In this document: positions 7,358 through 16,471 of the stretch, piece by piece
Numbering within the stretch: the first letter of the stretch is position 1
Layout of the letters: each line of letters begins with the position of its first letter
Assembly: GCA_037724045.1 (NCBI GenBank)
Contig: JBBJOW010000015.1
Coordinates: forward strand, 6,928-70,927
Length of the DNA: 64,000 bases
Source: DATLGB01 sp037724045
GTDB taxonomy: Bacteria; Actinomycetota; Thermoleophilia; Solirubrobacterales; Solirubrobacteraceae
Reading direction: 5' to 3'
Made by a program: the position numbers and the translations under genes
Notes under the pieces: generated by a model
The model's database searches: none
What the model was told of the DNA's origin: nothing
The model's input: only the letters and a program-made list of their open reading frames with translations

Positions 7358-10300
7358 CTAAGCGTCGCGGACGTCCATCACGCCGGCGAGGCCCGACAGC
7401 TCGAGGGTACGGCGGGACGGGGACTCCGGTGGGGCGAGGAAGGCCGGGCGGCCCGGCAGCTCGAAGAGCATGCGCGCGCCGGTGGAATCCAGGTGCGTGA
7501 CGCCGGAGAGGTCGACGGTGTCGACCTCGGCGCCGGCGAGCTGCTCGCGCACGGCCTCGGCGCAGGCGAGGTCGAGGTCACCGCTCAGTCGAGCCTCGCC
7601 GGAGTCGACGGCGACGGTGCACGCGCGAGAGGCGGGGATCTCGGTGGCTAGCGGGTCGTCGGTCTCGCAGGCGTAGCGCAGGCGGACGGTGGTGCCCGCC
7701 GGTGAGCGCTCGACGGCACAGTCGTCGACGAGCGCGCGCATGAGCCCGAAGCCGCGGCCGCGGTTGGGGCTCACGATCGGGTCCTTCCAGCGACCGTAGT
7801 CGCGCACGACGATTCCCACCGCGCCGCCGATGGGAGGGGCGAGTTCCACCTCGATGCGGTCGGTGCCCGAGTGCTCGACGGCGTTGGCGATCGCCTCGCC
7901 GCTGGCCAGGAGCAGGTCGGTGTCTGCGGGCCCATCCACGCCGACACGGGCGAGCCAGTCGCGGATGGCGTGACGGGCGATGGGGACCTGATCGGTGCCG
8001 GCGTCGAATACGAGCCGCTCGACGGCCGCGGCGCCCGTGAAGCGCAGCGCGACCAGTGCGACGTCGTCGGCGGGCGCGTCGCCGACGGATCCGACGGTGT
8101 CGTCGAGCAACTCGTCAAGTGGCGCACCGGCCGCGGCGGCCGCCGCCGCGCGCACCCGTTCGAGGATCTCGTCGAGATCCTGCCCGCGCCGCTCGGTCAG
8201 CCCGTCCGTGTAGAGCAGGAGCGTGTCACCGGGCCCCAGCTCGACGGTGGCCTCGGTGTACCCGGGGTCGGGCATGCAGCCGAGCGGGACGCTGCGGCCC
8301 TCCAGCAGGAACTCGCCCGTTCCAGCCGCACGCACGAGCAGCGGCCACGGGTGCCCAGCGCAGGCGAAGCGCAGCCGCCCCGTCGCCGGGTCGAGCTTGG
8401 CGACTACGGCGGTGGCTGCCATGGCCTCGGCCACCGTTTCCGCGAACCCCGACAGCCCTCGCAGGATCCCGGCGGGTTCCTCGCCGGCGAGCGCGAACGC
8501 CCGCAGGGCGCTGCGCAGCTGGCCCATCGCCGCCGCGGCGGTGGCGCCACGGCCGACCACGTCCCCGACGGCGACGAGCAGCGAGCCGTCGGCCAGGGAC
8601 ACCGCCTCGTAGAAGTCACCACCGGCTTCGAGACCCGCTGCCGGCAGGTAGCGCAGGTCGATCTCCGCGCCCGCCACCTCGGGCAGCGTCGCGGGCAGCA
8701 GGGAACGCTGCAGGGTGACGGAGACGCGCCGCTCGGCCTCGAACAGCCGCGCGCGCTCGAGCGCCTGGGCGGCCTGCGCCGCCAGCGCCGTGCCGAGCTC
8801 GAGATCCTCCTCGGTGAGCGCCCGTGCGCGCGTGCAGGACAGCAGCAGGCCGCCGACCGTGCGCCCTGGGGTCATCAGCGGGAAGACGGCGATCGAGTGC
8901 ATGCCGCGCGCGTGCATGCCCGGCGACATCGCCGGATACGCCGCCGCGATCTCCTCGGGCGAGGCCAGCCACAGCCGCTTGCGCGAGCGCACGGTGTCGG
9001 TGACGGGCCGCGACTCGTCGAGGTCGGCGTGCGTTGAGCCGGCCATCTCCTCGTTGGAGAAACCGAGCCACCCGATCGCGTCGATCCCGGTGCCCTCGTC
9101 GTCGAGCAGCCACAACGTGCCGTGCTCGGCGCCGACCGCCACGACGACCTCCTCGAGCGTGGCGCGCGCGACGTCGGCGGCGGTCAGGGCCTCGGCCAGG
9201 GCGGCCGCGACCGCGTACTGGCGCCCGGTGCGCTCGCGCGCCACGCGCTCCGCCTCGAACAAGCGCGCATTGTCGATGGCCAGAGCGGCGCGCCGGGCGA
9301 CCTCGGCGGCGAAGGCGCGGTCCTCGGCATCGGGCTCCGGCCGCGCGAAGGTCATCGAGAGCACGCCCAGGTCGCGGCCGCGGACGAGCAGCGGGACGGT
9401 CAGCGCCGGGTCCTGGAGGCCGCGGGACGCCACCCACTCGAGCCCGCCCTCCTCGGCGTGCAGTGTGATATCGGCGTACGTGCACACGGCCGGGACGAGT
9501 GCATCGACGAGGCCGCCCATGCGCGCACTGACCGACACGACCGCGTCGAGGATCACCCCCAGCTCGCTGAGGAGGCGAGCCCGCTCCTCAGCGCGCTTGC
9601 GCTCGGTGATGTCGACCACGAAGCTTCCCAGCCAGCTGATCTCCTCCGTCGCGCCCCGCACCGGGTAGTAGGAGACGAGCCAGGTGCGCTGCTCGTCGGG
9701 CCGGCCGGCGGTGGTGCCCGTGACCTCGAGGTCGACGACGGGCTCGCCCGTCGCCAGCACCCGGCGCAGAGGGTCGCCGCTACCGCTGTCGGGGACGCCG
9801 GGCACCACCTCGCTCAGGGTGCGGCCGATGTGCTCGGCCGCCGGCACGCCGTTGATGGCGGCCAGCGCGTCGTTGACGCGCACGTAGCGCAGCGACGTGT
9901 CGAAGAGCGCGAAGCCCTCGGGCGCGGTGGTGATGATCGCGTTCAGGACGGCGCGCGAATCGCGCTCGGCCGCGGCCTGCTCGGCGCGCAGCAGCGCGGA
10001 GACGGTCGCCCGCTCGAGCACGTCGAGGACGACCCGGTCCTCCGTCAGCACCGGCTGGTCGTCGGCCAGGCGCAGGGCGATCGACCCGAGCACGCGATCC
10101 GCGGCCACGAGCGGCAGCGCCACGAGCTGGCCCTCGCCCGCGAGACGGCGGAAGCCGGCTGCGCCCGGGTAGCGGGCGACGAGCGCCGCCGCGTCGAGCA
10201 GGATCTCGCTGCCCGTGCGCACCGCCTCGGCGGCCGGCGTGTCGCTGTCGACCGGGATGCGGCAGAAGTCCGCGGGCCCGAGCTCGGCGTGCCCGTCGTA

Positions 10301-10864
10301 GCCGGCCAGCTCGAGCTCGTCGCCGACGCGCAGGAACACCGCCGCGGCGACGGCGCCCACCGCGTCGCGGCCCTCCTCGGCGACCACCGCGGCCACCTCG
10401 CGCGGGGTGAGGGTGCTCGACAGCGCATCGGTGAGCTCCTGCAGACGCAGCAGCCGCGCCTCGGCCGCCTTGCGCCCCGTGATGTCCACGAGGACTCCGG
10501 TGAGCCGCACTTCGCCGGGGCGCTCGTCGTCGGGCTCGGTGAACTGGACGATGTTGCGCAGCCACAGGACCCGCCCGTCGGCCGCCCGCGCGCGGTACTC
10601 GAAGTCCGCGCCGCGCCGGCCCAGCACCGCGCCGACGATCTCCGTGTTGACGAGCGCGCGGTCTTCCGGCTCGACCATCTCGAACCAGAAGCGGCGGTCG
10701 GCGATCCAGCTGTCCGCCGGGTAGCCCAGCAGCGACTCCGTGGCCTCGCTGACGAACAGGAAGCTGGCCTCGCCCGGCACACGGCCCGGGATGGCCTCCC
10801 AGACGATCGCGCCGAGGCGGTCGATCAGCGTGCGGTAGCGGACTGCGGCGGCGAGGGCGCTCAA
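7358..10864 (-). CDS. Multidomain PAS/GAF - SpoIIE phosphatase - RsbW-like kinase - STAS protein
   Basis: A 1168-residue cytoplasmic protein that contains a complete partner-switching module in one chain. Approximate domains: PAS at 1-135, GAF at 140-295, PAS at 305-435, GAF at 440-550 and GAF at 560-700. The PP2C/SpoIIE phosphatase at 710-940 has GGDFYEA, VGDVVGRG, LLLYTDGLTERRG and DDVALVAL metal-binding motifs. The HATPase at 945-1070 has the N box EAIANAVEHS and GRGFGLMR. The STAS domain at 1075-1168 has VDLSGVTHLDSTGAR, including the phosphorylatable serine of RsbV-type antagonists. It probably senses a signal and controls a sigma factor or the neighbouring gene; no sigma factor is in the window. 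The TTG at 10864 is the track-supported start, but internal starts are possible. Confidence 0.9.
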   Translation of the reverse strand: MSALAAAVRYRTLIDRLGAIVWEAIPGRVPGEASFLFVSEATESLLGYPADSWIADRRFWFEMVEPEDRALVNTEIVGAVLGRRGADFEYRARAADGRVLWLRNIVQFTEPDDERPGEVRLTGVLVDITGRKAAEARLLRLQELTDALSSTLTPREVAAVVAEEGRDAVGAVAAAVFLRVGDELELAGYDGHAELGPADFCRIPVDSDTPAAEAVRTGSEILLDAAALVARYPGAAGFRRLAGEGQLVALPLVAADRVLGSIALRLADDQPVLTEDRVVLDVLERATVSALLRAEQAAAERDSRAVLNAIITTAPEGFALFDTSLRYVRVNDALAAINGVPAAEHIGRTLSEVVPGVPDSGSGDPLRRVLATGEPVVDLEVTGTTAGRPDEQRTWLVSYYPVRGATEEISWLGSFVVDITERKRAEERARLLSELGVILDAVVSVSARMGGLVDALVPAVCTYADITLHAEEGGLEWVASRGLQDPALTVPLLVRGRDLGVLSMTFARPEPDAEDRAFAAEVARRAALAIDNARLFEAERVARERTGRQYAVAAALAEALTAADVARATLEEVVVAVGAEHGTLWLLDDEGTGIDAIGWLGFSNEEMAGSTHADLDESRPVTDTVRSRKRLWLASPEEIAAAYPAMSPGMHARGMHSIAVFPLMTPGRTVGGLLLSCTRARALTEEDLELGTALAAQAAQALERARLFEAERRVSVTLQRSLLPATLPEVAGAEIDLRYLPAAGLEAGGDFYEAVSLADGSLLVAVGDVVGRGATAAAAMGQLRSALRAFALAGEEPAGILRGLSGFAETVAEAMAATAVVAKLDPATGRLRFACAGHPWPLLVRAAGTGEFLLEGRSVPLGCMPDPGYTEATVELGPGDTLLLYTDGLTERRGQDLDEILERVRAAAAAAAGAPLDELLDDTVGSVGDAPADDVALVALRFTGAAAVERLVFDAGTDQVPIARHAIRDWLARVGVDGPADTDLLLASGEAIANAVEHSGTDRIEVELAPPIGGAVGIVVRDYGRWKDPIVSPNRGRGFGLMRALVDDCAVERSPAGTTVRLRYACETDDPLATEIPASRACTVAVDSGEARLSGDLDLACAEAVREQLAGAEVDTVDLSGVTHLDSTGARMLFELPGRPAFLAPPESPSRRTLELSGLAGVMDVRDA

Positions 10865-10907
10865 GAAGACCCGATCTACGACCGTATCGGCGCTGTGGCC
10901 GAGACCC

Positions 10908-11927
10908 GTGAATCGTATCCTCGCAGCGGTGACGGGGGCCAGCCTGAACGAGGTCGAGGGCTCCGCGTGGGACGATCTGCTCGATCGGCTGGGGGTCAGC
11001 GACCTGTACTACCGGCGCGGGTTCGTCGAGGCCTCGGCCGCCCTCGTTGCAAGCCGGCCGGTCCTGCTGCACCTCTCTGGCGCGGGCGGCGACGTGGTCT
11101 TCCCGTGCCTCGTGCGCGCCGACCCGGTGGACGTCGTCACCTCCTACGGCTACGGCGGACCGCTCCCGCTCGGGGCCGATCCTCCCGTGGCGGAGTTCGC
11201 CGATGCCTACGTGGCGTGGTGCGCGCGGCGCGGTGTCGTGTCGAGCTTCGTCGTCCACCATCCCCTCTTCGCCACCCAGCGCGTGCCGATGCGCGGATTT
11301 CGCGTGCAGCCGCTCGCCGGGACCGTCGCCTGGCCGCTTGACGAGCCCGACCTGCTGGGCGTCATGCACAAGCACCACCGGCGCCAGGTGCGCCGGGCCG
11401 AGGGCGCCGGGCTCGTGGCCACGGTGCGCGCGCCGCCAGAGGACCTCTCGGAGTTCGTCGCCCTCTACGACGACGCCATGGTGCGCCTCGGCGCGGCGGA
11501 CTTCCACCGCTTCAACGACGACTACTGGCAGGCGTTGGCGGCGGCGGTGACGCTCGTCCAGGTCGTCGTGCGCGGCGGCGACGGGGAGGCGGTCGCCGCC
11601 GTGCTGGGCGCCGGCGAGCCGCCCTGGCTGCACTACCACCTGGGTGCCGCCGCGCAGGCGGGGCGCGGCACCGGCGCCAGCCATCTCGCGCTCTACACCC
11701 TGGCTCGCTGGGGCCGCGACCACGGCTACGCGCAGCTGCATCTCGGGGGCGGCGTCGGTGGGCGCGACGACGACCTGCTGGTCTACAAGCAGCGCTTCGC
11801 TCCCGGCGAGCCGCTTGCGTCGTGCATCGGCAAGGCGGTGCACGACCTGCCCGCCTACACCGCCCTCGCCGGTCCGCCGAGCGCCGATTACGAGGGCTTC
11901 TTCCCGGCGTACCGCCGGTCCTACTGA
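10908..11927 (+). CDS. FemAB/GNAT-fold acyltransferase-like protein
   Basis: A 339-residue protein with the layout of FemAB-like or BioF2-like double-GNAT proteins, which move aminoacyl or acyl groups onto cell-envelope acceptors. Supporting motifs are MHKHHRRQVRRAEGAG near the middle (typical KxxRxxxRKA-like region of the family), YHLGAAAQAGRGTGASHLALY, and the C-terminal LHLGGGVGGRDDDLLVYKQRF. The GTG at 10908 is 43 bases from the divergent sensor-phosphatase gene. The 3' end overlaps the convergent sulfotransferase by seven bases. Proximity to glycosyltransferase and sulfotransferase genes suggests an envelope or exopolysaccharide role, but the substrate is unknown. Confidence 0.75.
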   Translation: MNRILAAVTGASLNEVEGSAWDDLLDRLGVSDLYYRRGFVEASAALVASRPVLLHLSGAGGDVVFPCLVRADPVDVVTSYGYGGPLPLGADPPVAEFADAYVAWCARRGVVSSFVVHHPLFATQRVPMRGFRVQPLAGTVAWPLDEPDLLGVMHKHHRRQVRRAEGAGLVATVRAPPEDLSEFVALYDDAMVRLGAADFHRFNDDYWQALAAAVTLVQVVVRGGDGEAVAAVLGAGEPPWLHYHLGAAAQAGRGTGASHLALYTLARWGRDHGYAQLHLGGGVGGRDDDLLVYKQRFAPGEPLASCIGKAVHDLPAYTALAGPPSADYEGFFPAYRRSY

Positions 11928-12892
11928 GGCTTCCTCACCGGATCTCTGAGCCGGCGCGCGAGCGCAGGGCCCAACTCGCGCCCCCGCTCCTGAAAGACGC
12001 GCAGCCGGACGAAGTTGACGTTGCGCATCAGCTCGTTGTGGCGCCGGTAGAGGTCGGCACGGCGACCGACGGGGGCGTCCGGAGGGCGCGTCGGCACCGG
12101 GTATCCGCGCCGTGAGAGCTCCGCGCCCGCGAGCGCCGCGAACACCCCTTGGTCGCGCGGTCCCATCTCGCGCCGCCAGCGCTCGACGGCCTTGGTGTTG
12201 ACGCCGTCGAAGAGCGTGGGAAACCACGAGCGCTGGTCGGCGACGATCAGCGAGCGGTCGGCGTCCTGGAGGGCGAGCATGCGGTCCTCGTAGCGCAGGT
12301 CGAGGAAGGCGCAGACGTGCTGCGCGCCGGCGGCGGGATCGTGGGCGAGGTCCTCGTAGCGGACGGTCAGGACCTGACCGGGGTGGTCGCGCTCGGCGCG
12401 CTCCCCCGCCCGGATCCCGCGCGCCCACCACTGCGCGGCCGCCCACGCATTGTTGGGCCCGAAGGGCATGCGCCGCAGCGACAGCGCGACGTCGCGGCCG
12501 TCGCGCACGAGCACGACGAAGCGGGCGTCGGGCCAGATCGCCAGCAGATCGCCGACGTGGTTGACGTAGTGCGGCGTCTTGTCGCCCCAGTGCGGCTTGC
12601 CGTGCTTGCGGGCGTACGCCTCGAAGGGGGCGGCCAGCGCGAATCGCCGCGCCGCCGCGGTGTCGAGGCCGGCGGGGATGAGCGGCGACGGGCCCGACAG
12701 CTCCCACAGGGCCACCTTCGGGTGCGACCAGGCCGCGTCCGCGAGCGCCTGCGGATCGGCGCCGTCGAGCTCGAGGTCGGTGAGAAACATCGACTCGGGC
12801 GGGATGGCGGCGTCGGGCGACCGGTCGAGGATCAGCCGGAGCATGGTCGTGCCCGACCGGTCGTTGCCGACGATGAAGAACGGCGCCGTCAT
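11921..12892 (-). CDS. PAPS-dependent sulfotransferase family protein
   Basis: A 323-residue enzyme expected to transfer sulfate from PAPS to a hydroxyl or amino group. The 5'-phosphosulfate loop FIVGNDRSGTTML is at residues 6-18 and the 3'-phosphate motif FVVLVRDGRDVALSLR is mid-protein. HWGDKTPHYV and VRYEDLAHDPA are also typical of bacterial sulfotransferases. The ATG at 12892 overlaps the stop of the upstream glycosyltransferase by four bases; longer upstream open frame is a shadow of that gene. As the last gene of a five-gene overlapping operon, it probably decorates a glycan or glycolipid made and exported by its neighbours. Confidence 0.9.
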   Translation of the reverse strand: MTAPFFIVGNDRSGTTMLRLILDRSPDAAIPPESMFLTDLELDGADPQALADAAWSHPKVALWELSGPSPLIPAGLDTAAARRFALAAPFEAYARKHGKPHWGDKTPHYVNHVGDLLAIWPDARFVVLVRDGRDVALSLRRMPFGPNNAWAAAQWWARGIRAGERAERDHPGQVLTVRYEDLAHDPAAGAQHVCAFLDLRYEDRMLALQDADRSLIVADQRSWFPTLFDGVNTKAVERWRREMGPRDQGVFAALAGAELSRRGYPVPTRPPDAPVGRRADLYRRHNELMRNVNFVRLRVFQERGRELGPALARRLRDPVRKPQ

Positions 12893-14016
12893 CGCGTCCC
12901 CTGCGCCTGCTCCCAGCCGTCGGGCGTGCCGTGGCGCAGGTGGTCGTAGAGCCCGCAGGCGATCGAGGCCGTCGTCAGCACGTAGTAGCGCGCGACCAGC
13001 AGCGGCCGCGCCCGGACGCGCCCTCCGGCGGCTGCGCCGGCCAGCAGCGCGAGCTGGGCCGCCAGCGCAGCCCGATAGACCCGCCTCGGACGGCGCACGA
13101 GTGCGAGCGACGTGAGCAGCGCGATCCCGTGCAGGAACGGCGAGGCGTAGCGCAGCAGGCGATGGGAGAGGATCATGAGGGCGTAGAGCGGTGGGTAGCC
13201 GCGCGGGCTGGCGATGCTCGAGATGCGCAGGATCCGCCACGCCCGGTTCATCATCCGGCGCTTGCGCTGCCACTCCCCCTCAATGGTCGGCACCATCGGC
13301 TCGTTGGCGCGCGCGTCCGGCACGAAGACCGCGCGCCGACCGCGCTTGACCAGCGCAAACGGCATGGCCAGGTCATGCCCCATCGGCTGCTCGAAGGCGA
13401 TGTAGTCCCGTGCCCGCACCGCGTAGATGGCGCCGTTGCCTGCGGTGACGGAGGCCAGCGCCGACTCACGAGCGCGCTGCCAGAGCTCGTAGCGCCAATA
13501 GAGGCCCTCCTGATTGTCGCCACCCTCGTTGACGAAGGTCACGCGGCCGCAGGCGTAGGCGACGCGCTCGTCGTCCTCGAAGGCGCCGGCCAGGGCCCGC
13601 AGCGCGCCGGGCTCCCACATGGCGTTCGCGTCGGAGAAGGCGACGATCTCGCCGCGGGCGGCACTTACCGCGGCGTCCTGCGCGCGCATCTTGCCTGCGC
13701 GCGGAAGCTCGAGGACGACGTCGGCCCCTGCCGCCCGGGCGCGCTGCGCCGTCGCGTCGACGTCGCCGTCGACGGCGACGATCACCTCGAGCCGCTCCCG
13801 CGGCCAGTCGAGCGCCAGCGCGTTGCGCACCTTCGCGTCGATCACCGCCTCCTCGCGGTAGGCCGCCACGATCACAGTCACGAACGGCTCCTGGCCGGGC
13901 GCGACGGGCGCGGCGCCGGCCGGGGCGCGGCCGCGGGTGAGTGCGGCCAGCAGCGCCGCGTACCCCGCCTGGGTCCAGGCGAGCGCGAGCGCCGACAGCC
14001 AGAACAGCGCCGCCAT
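12889..14016 (-). CDS. Membrane-associated family 2 glycosyltransferase
   Basis: A 375-residue glycosyltransferase with the GT-A fold at residues about 45-250: VTVIVAAYREEAVIDAKV, VIVAVDGDVDAT, IVAFSDANAMWEPG (DxD-like metal site) and FEQPMGHDLAMPFAL. It has an N-terminal membrane helix (MAALFWLSALALAWTQAGY) and two or three hydrophobic segments after residue 290, so it acts at the inner membrane face. The start at 14016 overlaps the upstream GNAT stop (TGATG), and the end overlaps the sulfotransferase start. Donor and acceptor are unknown; poly-sugar or glycolipid synthesis is an inference from context. Confidence 0.9.
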   Translation of the reverse strand: MAALFWLSALALAWTQAGYAALLAALTRGRAPAGAAPVAPGQEPFVTVIVAAYREEAVIDAKVRNALALDWPRERLEVIVAVDGDVDATAQRARAAGADVVLELPRAGKMRAQDAAVSAARGEIVAFSDANAMWEPGALRALAGAFEDDERVAYACGRVTFVNEGGDNQEGLYWRYELWQRARESALASVTAGNGAIYAVRARDYIAFEQPMGHDLAMPFALVKRGRRAVFVPDARANEPMVPTIEGEWQRKRRMMNRAWRILRISSIASPRGYPPLYALMILSHRLLRYASPFLHGIALLTSLALVRRPRRVYRAALAAQLALLAGAAAGGRVRARPLLVARYYVLTTASIACGLYDHLRHGTPDGWEQAQGTR

Positions 14017-14765
14017 CAACCGAAGACGAGATGGAGCATCTCGTCGCTGACGGTGAAACCCGCACGCTCGTACACGCGCCGGGTGTCCTCGTTGCCGGGC
14101 GTGAGGAAGGCGACCTCGACGCCGGAGGCGAACGCCAGGCGGGCGAGCTCGGACGTCACCGCCGTGCCGATGCCGCGCCGGCGAAACGCCTCGGCGACCC
14201 CGATGCCGACGAGCTCGACGACGCCTTCGAGCGCCTCCAGGCACATGCCGCCGCCCACGACCTCCTCCTCGGCGTAGGCGACCACCGCGATGCGGCGGGT
14301 GAACGTGGCGGCGGCGCCGTCGTTGCCCCCCGGTTCGTAGGGCTCGCCGAACGCCTCCGCGCGCGTGCGCATGAAGCCGGCGATCTGCTCGCGCTCGACG
14401 TCGGGCCCCAGTTGCTGCAGGAGCACGCCGTCTGCGATCGGCGCGTCGGCCCCATCGTCCTCGGCGGTGCGGGCCATGACCGGCGTGCGCAGCTGCTCGG
14501 TGAAGCCGAACTCCAGCAGCGCGGCCTCCGCGGCGGGGGCGGCGGCCGGCAGGAACTCCAGCCGCGGCGTCCGCGCCGCGCGGCCCATGACGGTCACGAC
14601 CTCCGTGATGGACTCCGGGGTCGGCTCGGCGCCGTCGCGCGGGATCGCGTAGTTGAGGTAGGGGTGGTCGGAGACGGGGTCGATGAAGACGTCGAAAGGT
14701 CCCGTGGCGAGGAGATGGCGATCGGCGGCCGCCGCCGCGCGCAGGTATGCCTGGACGTCGGTCAC
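14016..14765 (-). CDS. GNAT-family N-acetyltransferase
   Basis: A 249-residue acetyltransferase. The C-terminal half is a classical GNAT domain: ELVGIGVAEAFRRRGIGTAVTSELAR is the acetyl-CoA pyrophosphate loop (RRRGIGTA), and VAFLTPGNEDTRRVYERAGF is the final strand and helix. The N-terminal half looks like a degenerate GNAT repeat. The GTG at 14765 is chosen because it overlaps the ABC permease stop by four bases; upstream open sequence is a shadow. In an exporter/glycosyltransferase/sulfotransferase operon it could acetylate an amino sugar, which is unproven. Confidence 0.85.
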   Translation of the reverse strand: MTDVQAYLRAAAAADRHLLATGPFDVFIDPVSDHPYLNYAIPRDGAEPTPESITEVVTVMGRAARTPRLEFLPAAAPAAEAALLEFGFTEQLRTPVMARTAEDDGADAPIADGVLLQQLGPDVEREQIAGFMRTRAEAFGEPYEPGGNDGAAATFTRRIAVVAYAEEEVVGGGMCLEALEGVVELVGIGVAEAFRRRGIGTAVTSELARLAFASGVEVAFLTPGNEDTRRVYERAGFTVSDEMLHLVFG

Positions 14766-15571
14766 GCCCGGCGGCGCTCCCAGGAGAACCCGCGGACCGC
14801 CAGGCCGGCCCCCAGGGCGCCCCACGCCGCGAGCGCCAGCAGCGCGCCCCCGTGCCCGCCGAGGCCGACGCCGTCGACCATGGCGCCCGAGAGCCCGTCC
14901 ACCAGGTGCTTGAGCGGCAGCACCTCGGCGATCGCGGTCAGGAAGGCGGGGGCGTCCTCGGCGTCGTAGAAGACGCCGGAGATCATGATCATGGGCAGGA
15001 AGGCCGCATTGACGTAGGCGGGAGCGGATTCGACGTTCGGGATCGCGTGCGACAGCGCGACGCCGAGGGCCGCGAAGCACGCCGCGCCGGCGACGACGAA
15101 GACACCGAGCGCGAGATAGTCGCGCGGCCAGCCCGTGTCGAAGATGAGCCCGCCGGCCACGGTGATGATCGCGACCTGCAGCGCGGTGTTGGTGATCGCG
15201 TTGCCCGCGAGCGCGGCCAGATAGGCCGAGGAGGACATGGGCGTCCCGCGCATGCGCTTGAGGATCCCCATCTCACGCAGGAAGGTGAGGTTCATGGCGA
15301 TTGCCGTGAACGTCGTCGACATCACGGCAAGACCGGCGATGCCGGGCACGATCACGCGCAGGTTGGCCTGGTCGTCGCCGAAGATCGCGCCGAACATGGC
15401 CAAAAAGAACAGCGGCAGCAGGAAGTTGAAGAAGGCGGCGCTCGGGTTGCGCCAGAACATGCGCCGCTCGAGCCGGTACTGGCGCCAGGCCAGCGTCGCC
15501 CAGCGCGGAGAGGGCGGCGCGGGCGTGTGCGCCACGGCGCCCGCGCGCCCGACGACGACCTGATCCGTCAT
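14762..15571 (-). CDS. ABC-2 type exporter, permease subunit
   Basis: A 269-residue integral membrane protein of the DrrB/ABC-2 type. About six hydrophobic segments are visible, starting with FFNFLLPLFFLAMFGAIFG near residue 48. It has conserved family elements: RNPSAAFFNFLLP, TFLREMGILKRMRGTPM and PLKHLVDGLSGA. The ATG at 15571 overlaps the stop of the ATPase by four bases. It forms a two-component exporter with that ATPase and is followed by sugar-modifying enzymes, so it may move a lipid-linked or glycan product. Drug export, as in DrrAB, is the other obvious reading. Confidence 0.92.
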   Translation of the reverse strand: MTDQVVVGRAGAVAHTPAPPSPRWATLAWRQYRLERRMFWRNPSAAFFNFLLPLFFLAMFGAIFGDDQANLRVIVPGIAGLAVMSTTFTAIAMNLTFLREMGILKRMRGTPMSSSAYLAALAGNAITNTALQVAIITVAGGLIFDTGWPRDYLALGVFVVAGAACFAALGVALSHAIPNVESAPAYVNAAFLPMIMISGVFYDAEDAPAFLTAIAEVLPLKHLVDGLSGAMVDGVGLGGHGGALLALAAWGALGAGLAVRGFSWERRRA

Positions 15572-16455
15572 TGGGTCTTGCTTCGCTCGCCACCGCTGAG
15601 CGCTTCGCGCTCGCTCCGCTCCGCGGTGAGCTCGAGGTAGACGTCCTCGAGGGAGGGCCGGGTGACCTCGAGCGCCTCGAGCGTCTCCCCGCGCGCGAGG
15701 GCGGCACCGGTGGCCTCGTGCAACAGCCGCGTCGGATCCTCGGTCTCGTGCTCGACGGGCCGGCCGTCCTGGACCCAGCGGACGCGATGGCGCACCCGTC
15801 CGCCGAGCTCCGCGGGCGGTCCCTCGGCGAGGATGGCGCCGTCCTTGATGATGGCCACGCGATCGGCGAGCACCTGCGCCTCGTCGAGGTAGTGCGTGGT
15901 GAGCAGCACCGTCTTGCCGAGGTCGCGCAGCGAGCGCACGGTCTCCCACGCCTTGCGCCGGGCGGCCGGGTCGAATCCCGTCGTCGGCTCGTCGAGGAAG
16001 ATGAGCTCGGGGTCGCCGATGAGCGCGAGCGCGAAGTCCAGCCGCCGCTGCTGGCCCCCCGAGAGCGTCCGCGTGCGCTGCTCGCCCACCTCCGTCAGGC
16101 CGGCGACCGACATGGTCTCCTCGACGTCGCGCGGCGCGGGATAGAGGGAGGCCCAGTGGCTGACCGCCTCCCGGACCGTGAGGTAGCGGTAGATGCCGCA
16201 GCTCTGCAGGACGACACCGACGCGCTCGCGCAGCTCGACCGGACGCTCGGCCGGGTCCATGCCGAGGACGCGGACCTCGCCGCCGGTGCGCTCGCGGTAT
16301 CCCTCGAGGATCTCCACCGTCGTCGTCTTGCCCGCGCCGTTGGGCCCGAGCAGCCCGAAGACCTCCCCGCGGCGGACGCTGAAGTCGATGCCGCGCACGG
16401 CCTCGTGGGAGCCGTAGGCCTTACGCAGGCCGTGCACCTCGATGGCGACGGTCAT
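15568..16455 (-). CDS. ABC-2 type exporter, ATP-binding subunit
   Basis: A 295-residue DrrA-like ATPase. Walker A is GLLGPNGAGKTTT near residue 36; the signature LSGGQQRRLDFALALIGDPELIFLDEPTTG contains the ABC motif and Walker B; the H-loop is LLTTHYLDEA. The C-terminal extension after residue 220 is typical of DrrA-like proteins. The last residues, encoded at 15568-15625, read SEREALSGGERSKTQ and arise from a palindromic repeat that also occurs in the carboxylase gene at 23216-23238. The ATG at 16455 is 17 bases from the divergent ppx start, so both promoters must sit within the neighbouring coding sequence. First gene of the exporter-glycan operon. Confidence 0.94.
   Translation of the reverse strand: MTVAIEVHGLRKAYGSHEAVRGIDFSVRRGEVFGLLGPNGAGKTTTVEILEGYRERTGGEVRVLGMDPAERPVELRERVGVVLQSCGIYRYLTVREAVSHWASLYPAPRDVEETMSVAGLTEVGEQRTRTLSGGQQRRLDFALALIGDPELIFLDEPTTGFDPAARRKAWETVRSLRDLGKTVLLTTHYLDEAQVLADRVAIIKDGAILAEGPPAELGGRVRHRVRWVQDGRPVEHETEDPTRLLHEATGAALARGETLEALEVTRPSLEDVYLELTAERSEREALSGGERSKTQ
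15574..15596 (-). repeat. Dispersed palindromic repeat, copy 1 (within the ABC ATPase 3' end)
   Basis: A 23-base core containing CTTCGCTCGCCACCGC on the plus strand. It matches 22 of 23 bases at 23216-23238. Next to it is the perfect short palindrome GAGCGC-TTC-GCGCTC. The element is translated in frame as a tail on the ATPase. Confidence 0.65.
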
Positions 16456-16471
16456 GATGGGGATTGAGGGT

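Noticed and set aside
7871..11341. Several very long plus-strand frames (388, 739 aa) and minus frames up to 975 aa
   Set aside because: Composition is typical of high-GC shadow frames opposite the multidomain sensor gene and its neighbours; no domain is recognisable in them.
16442..16471. ATG at 16442 as ppx start
   Set aside because: It would overlap the divergent ABC ATPase start; the conserved N-terminus CIDIGSNT begins right after the ATG at 16472.
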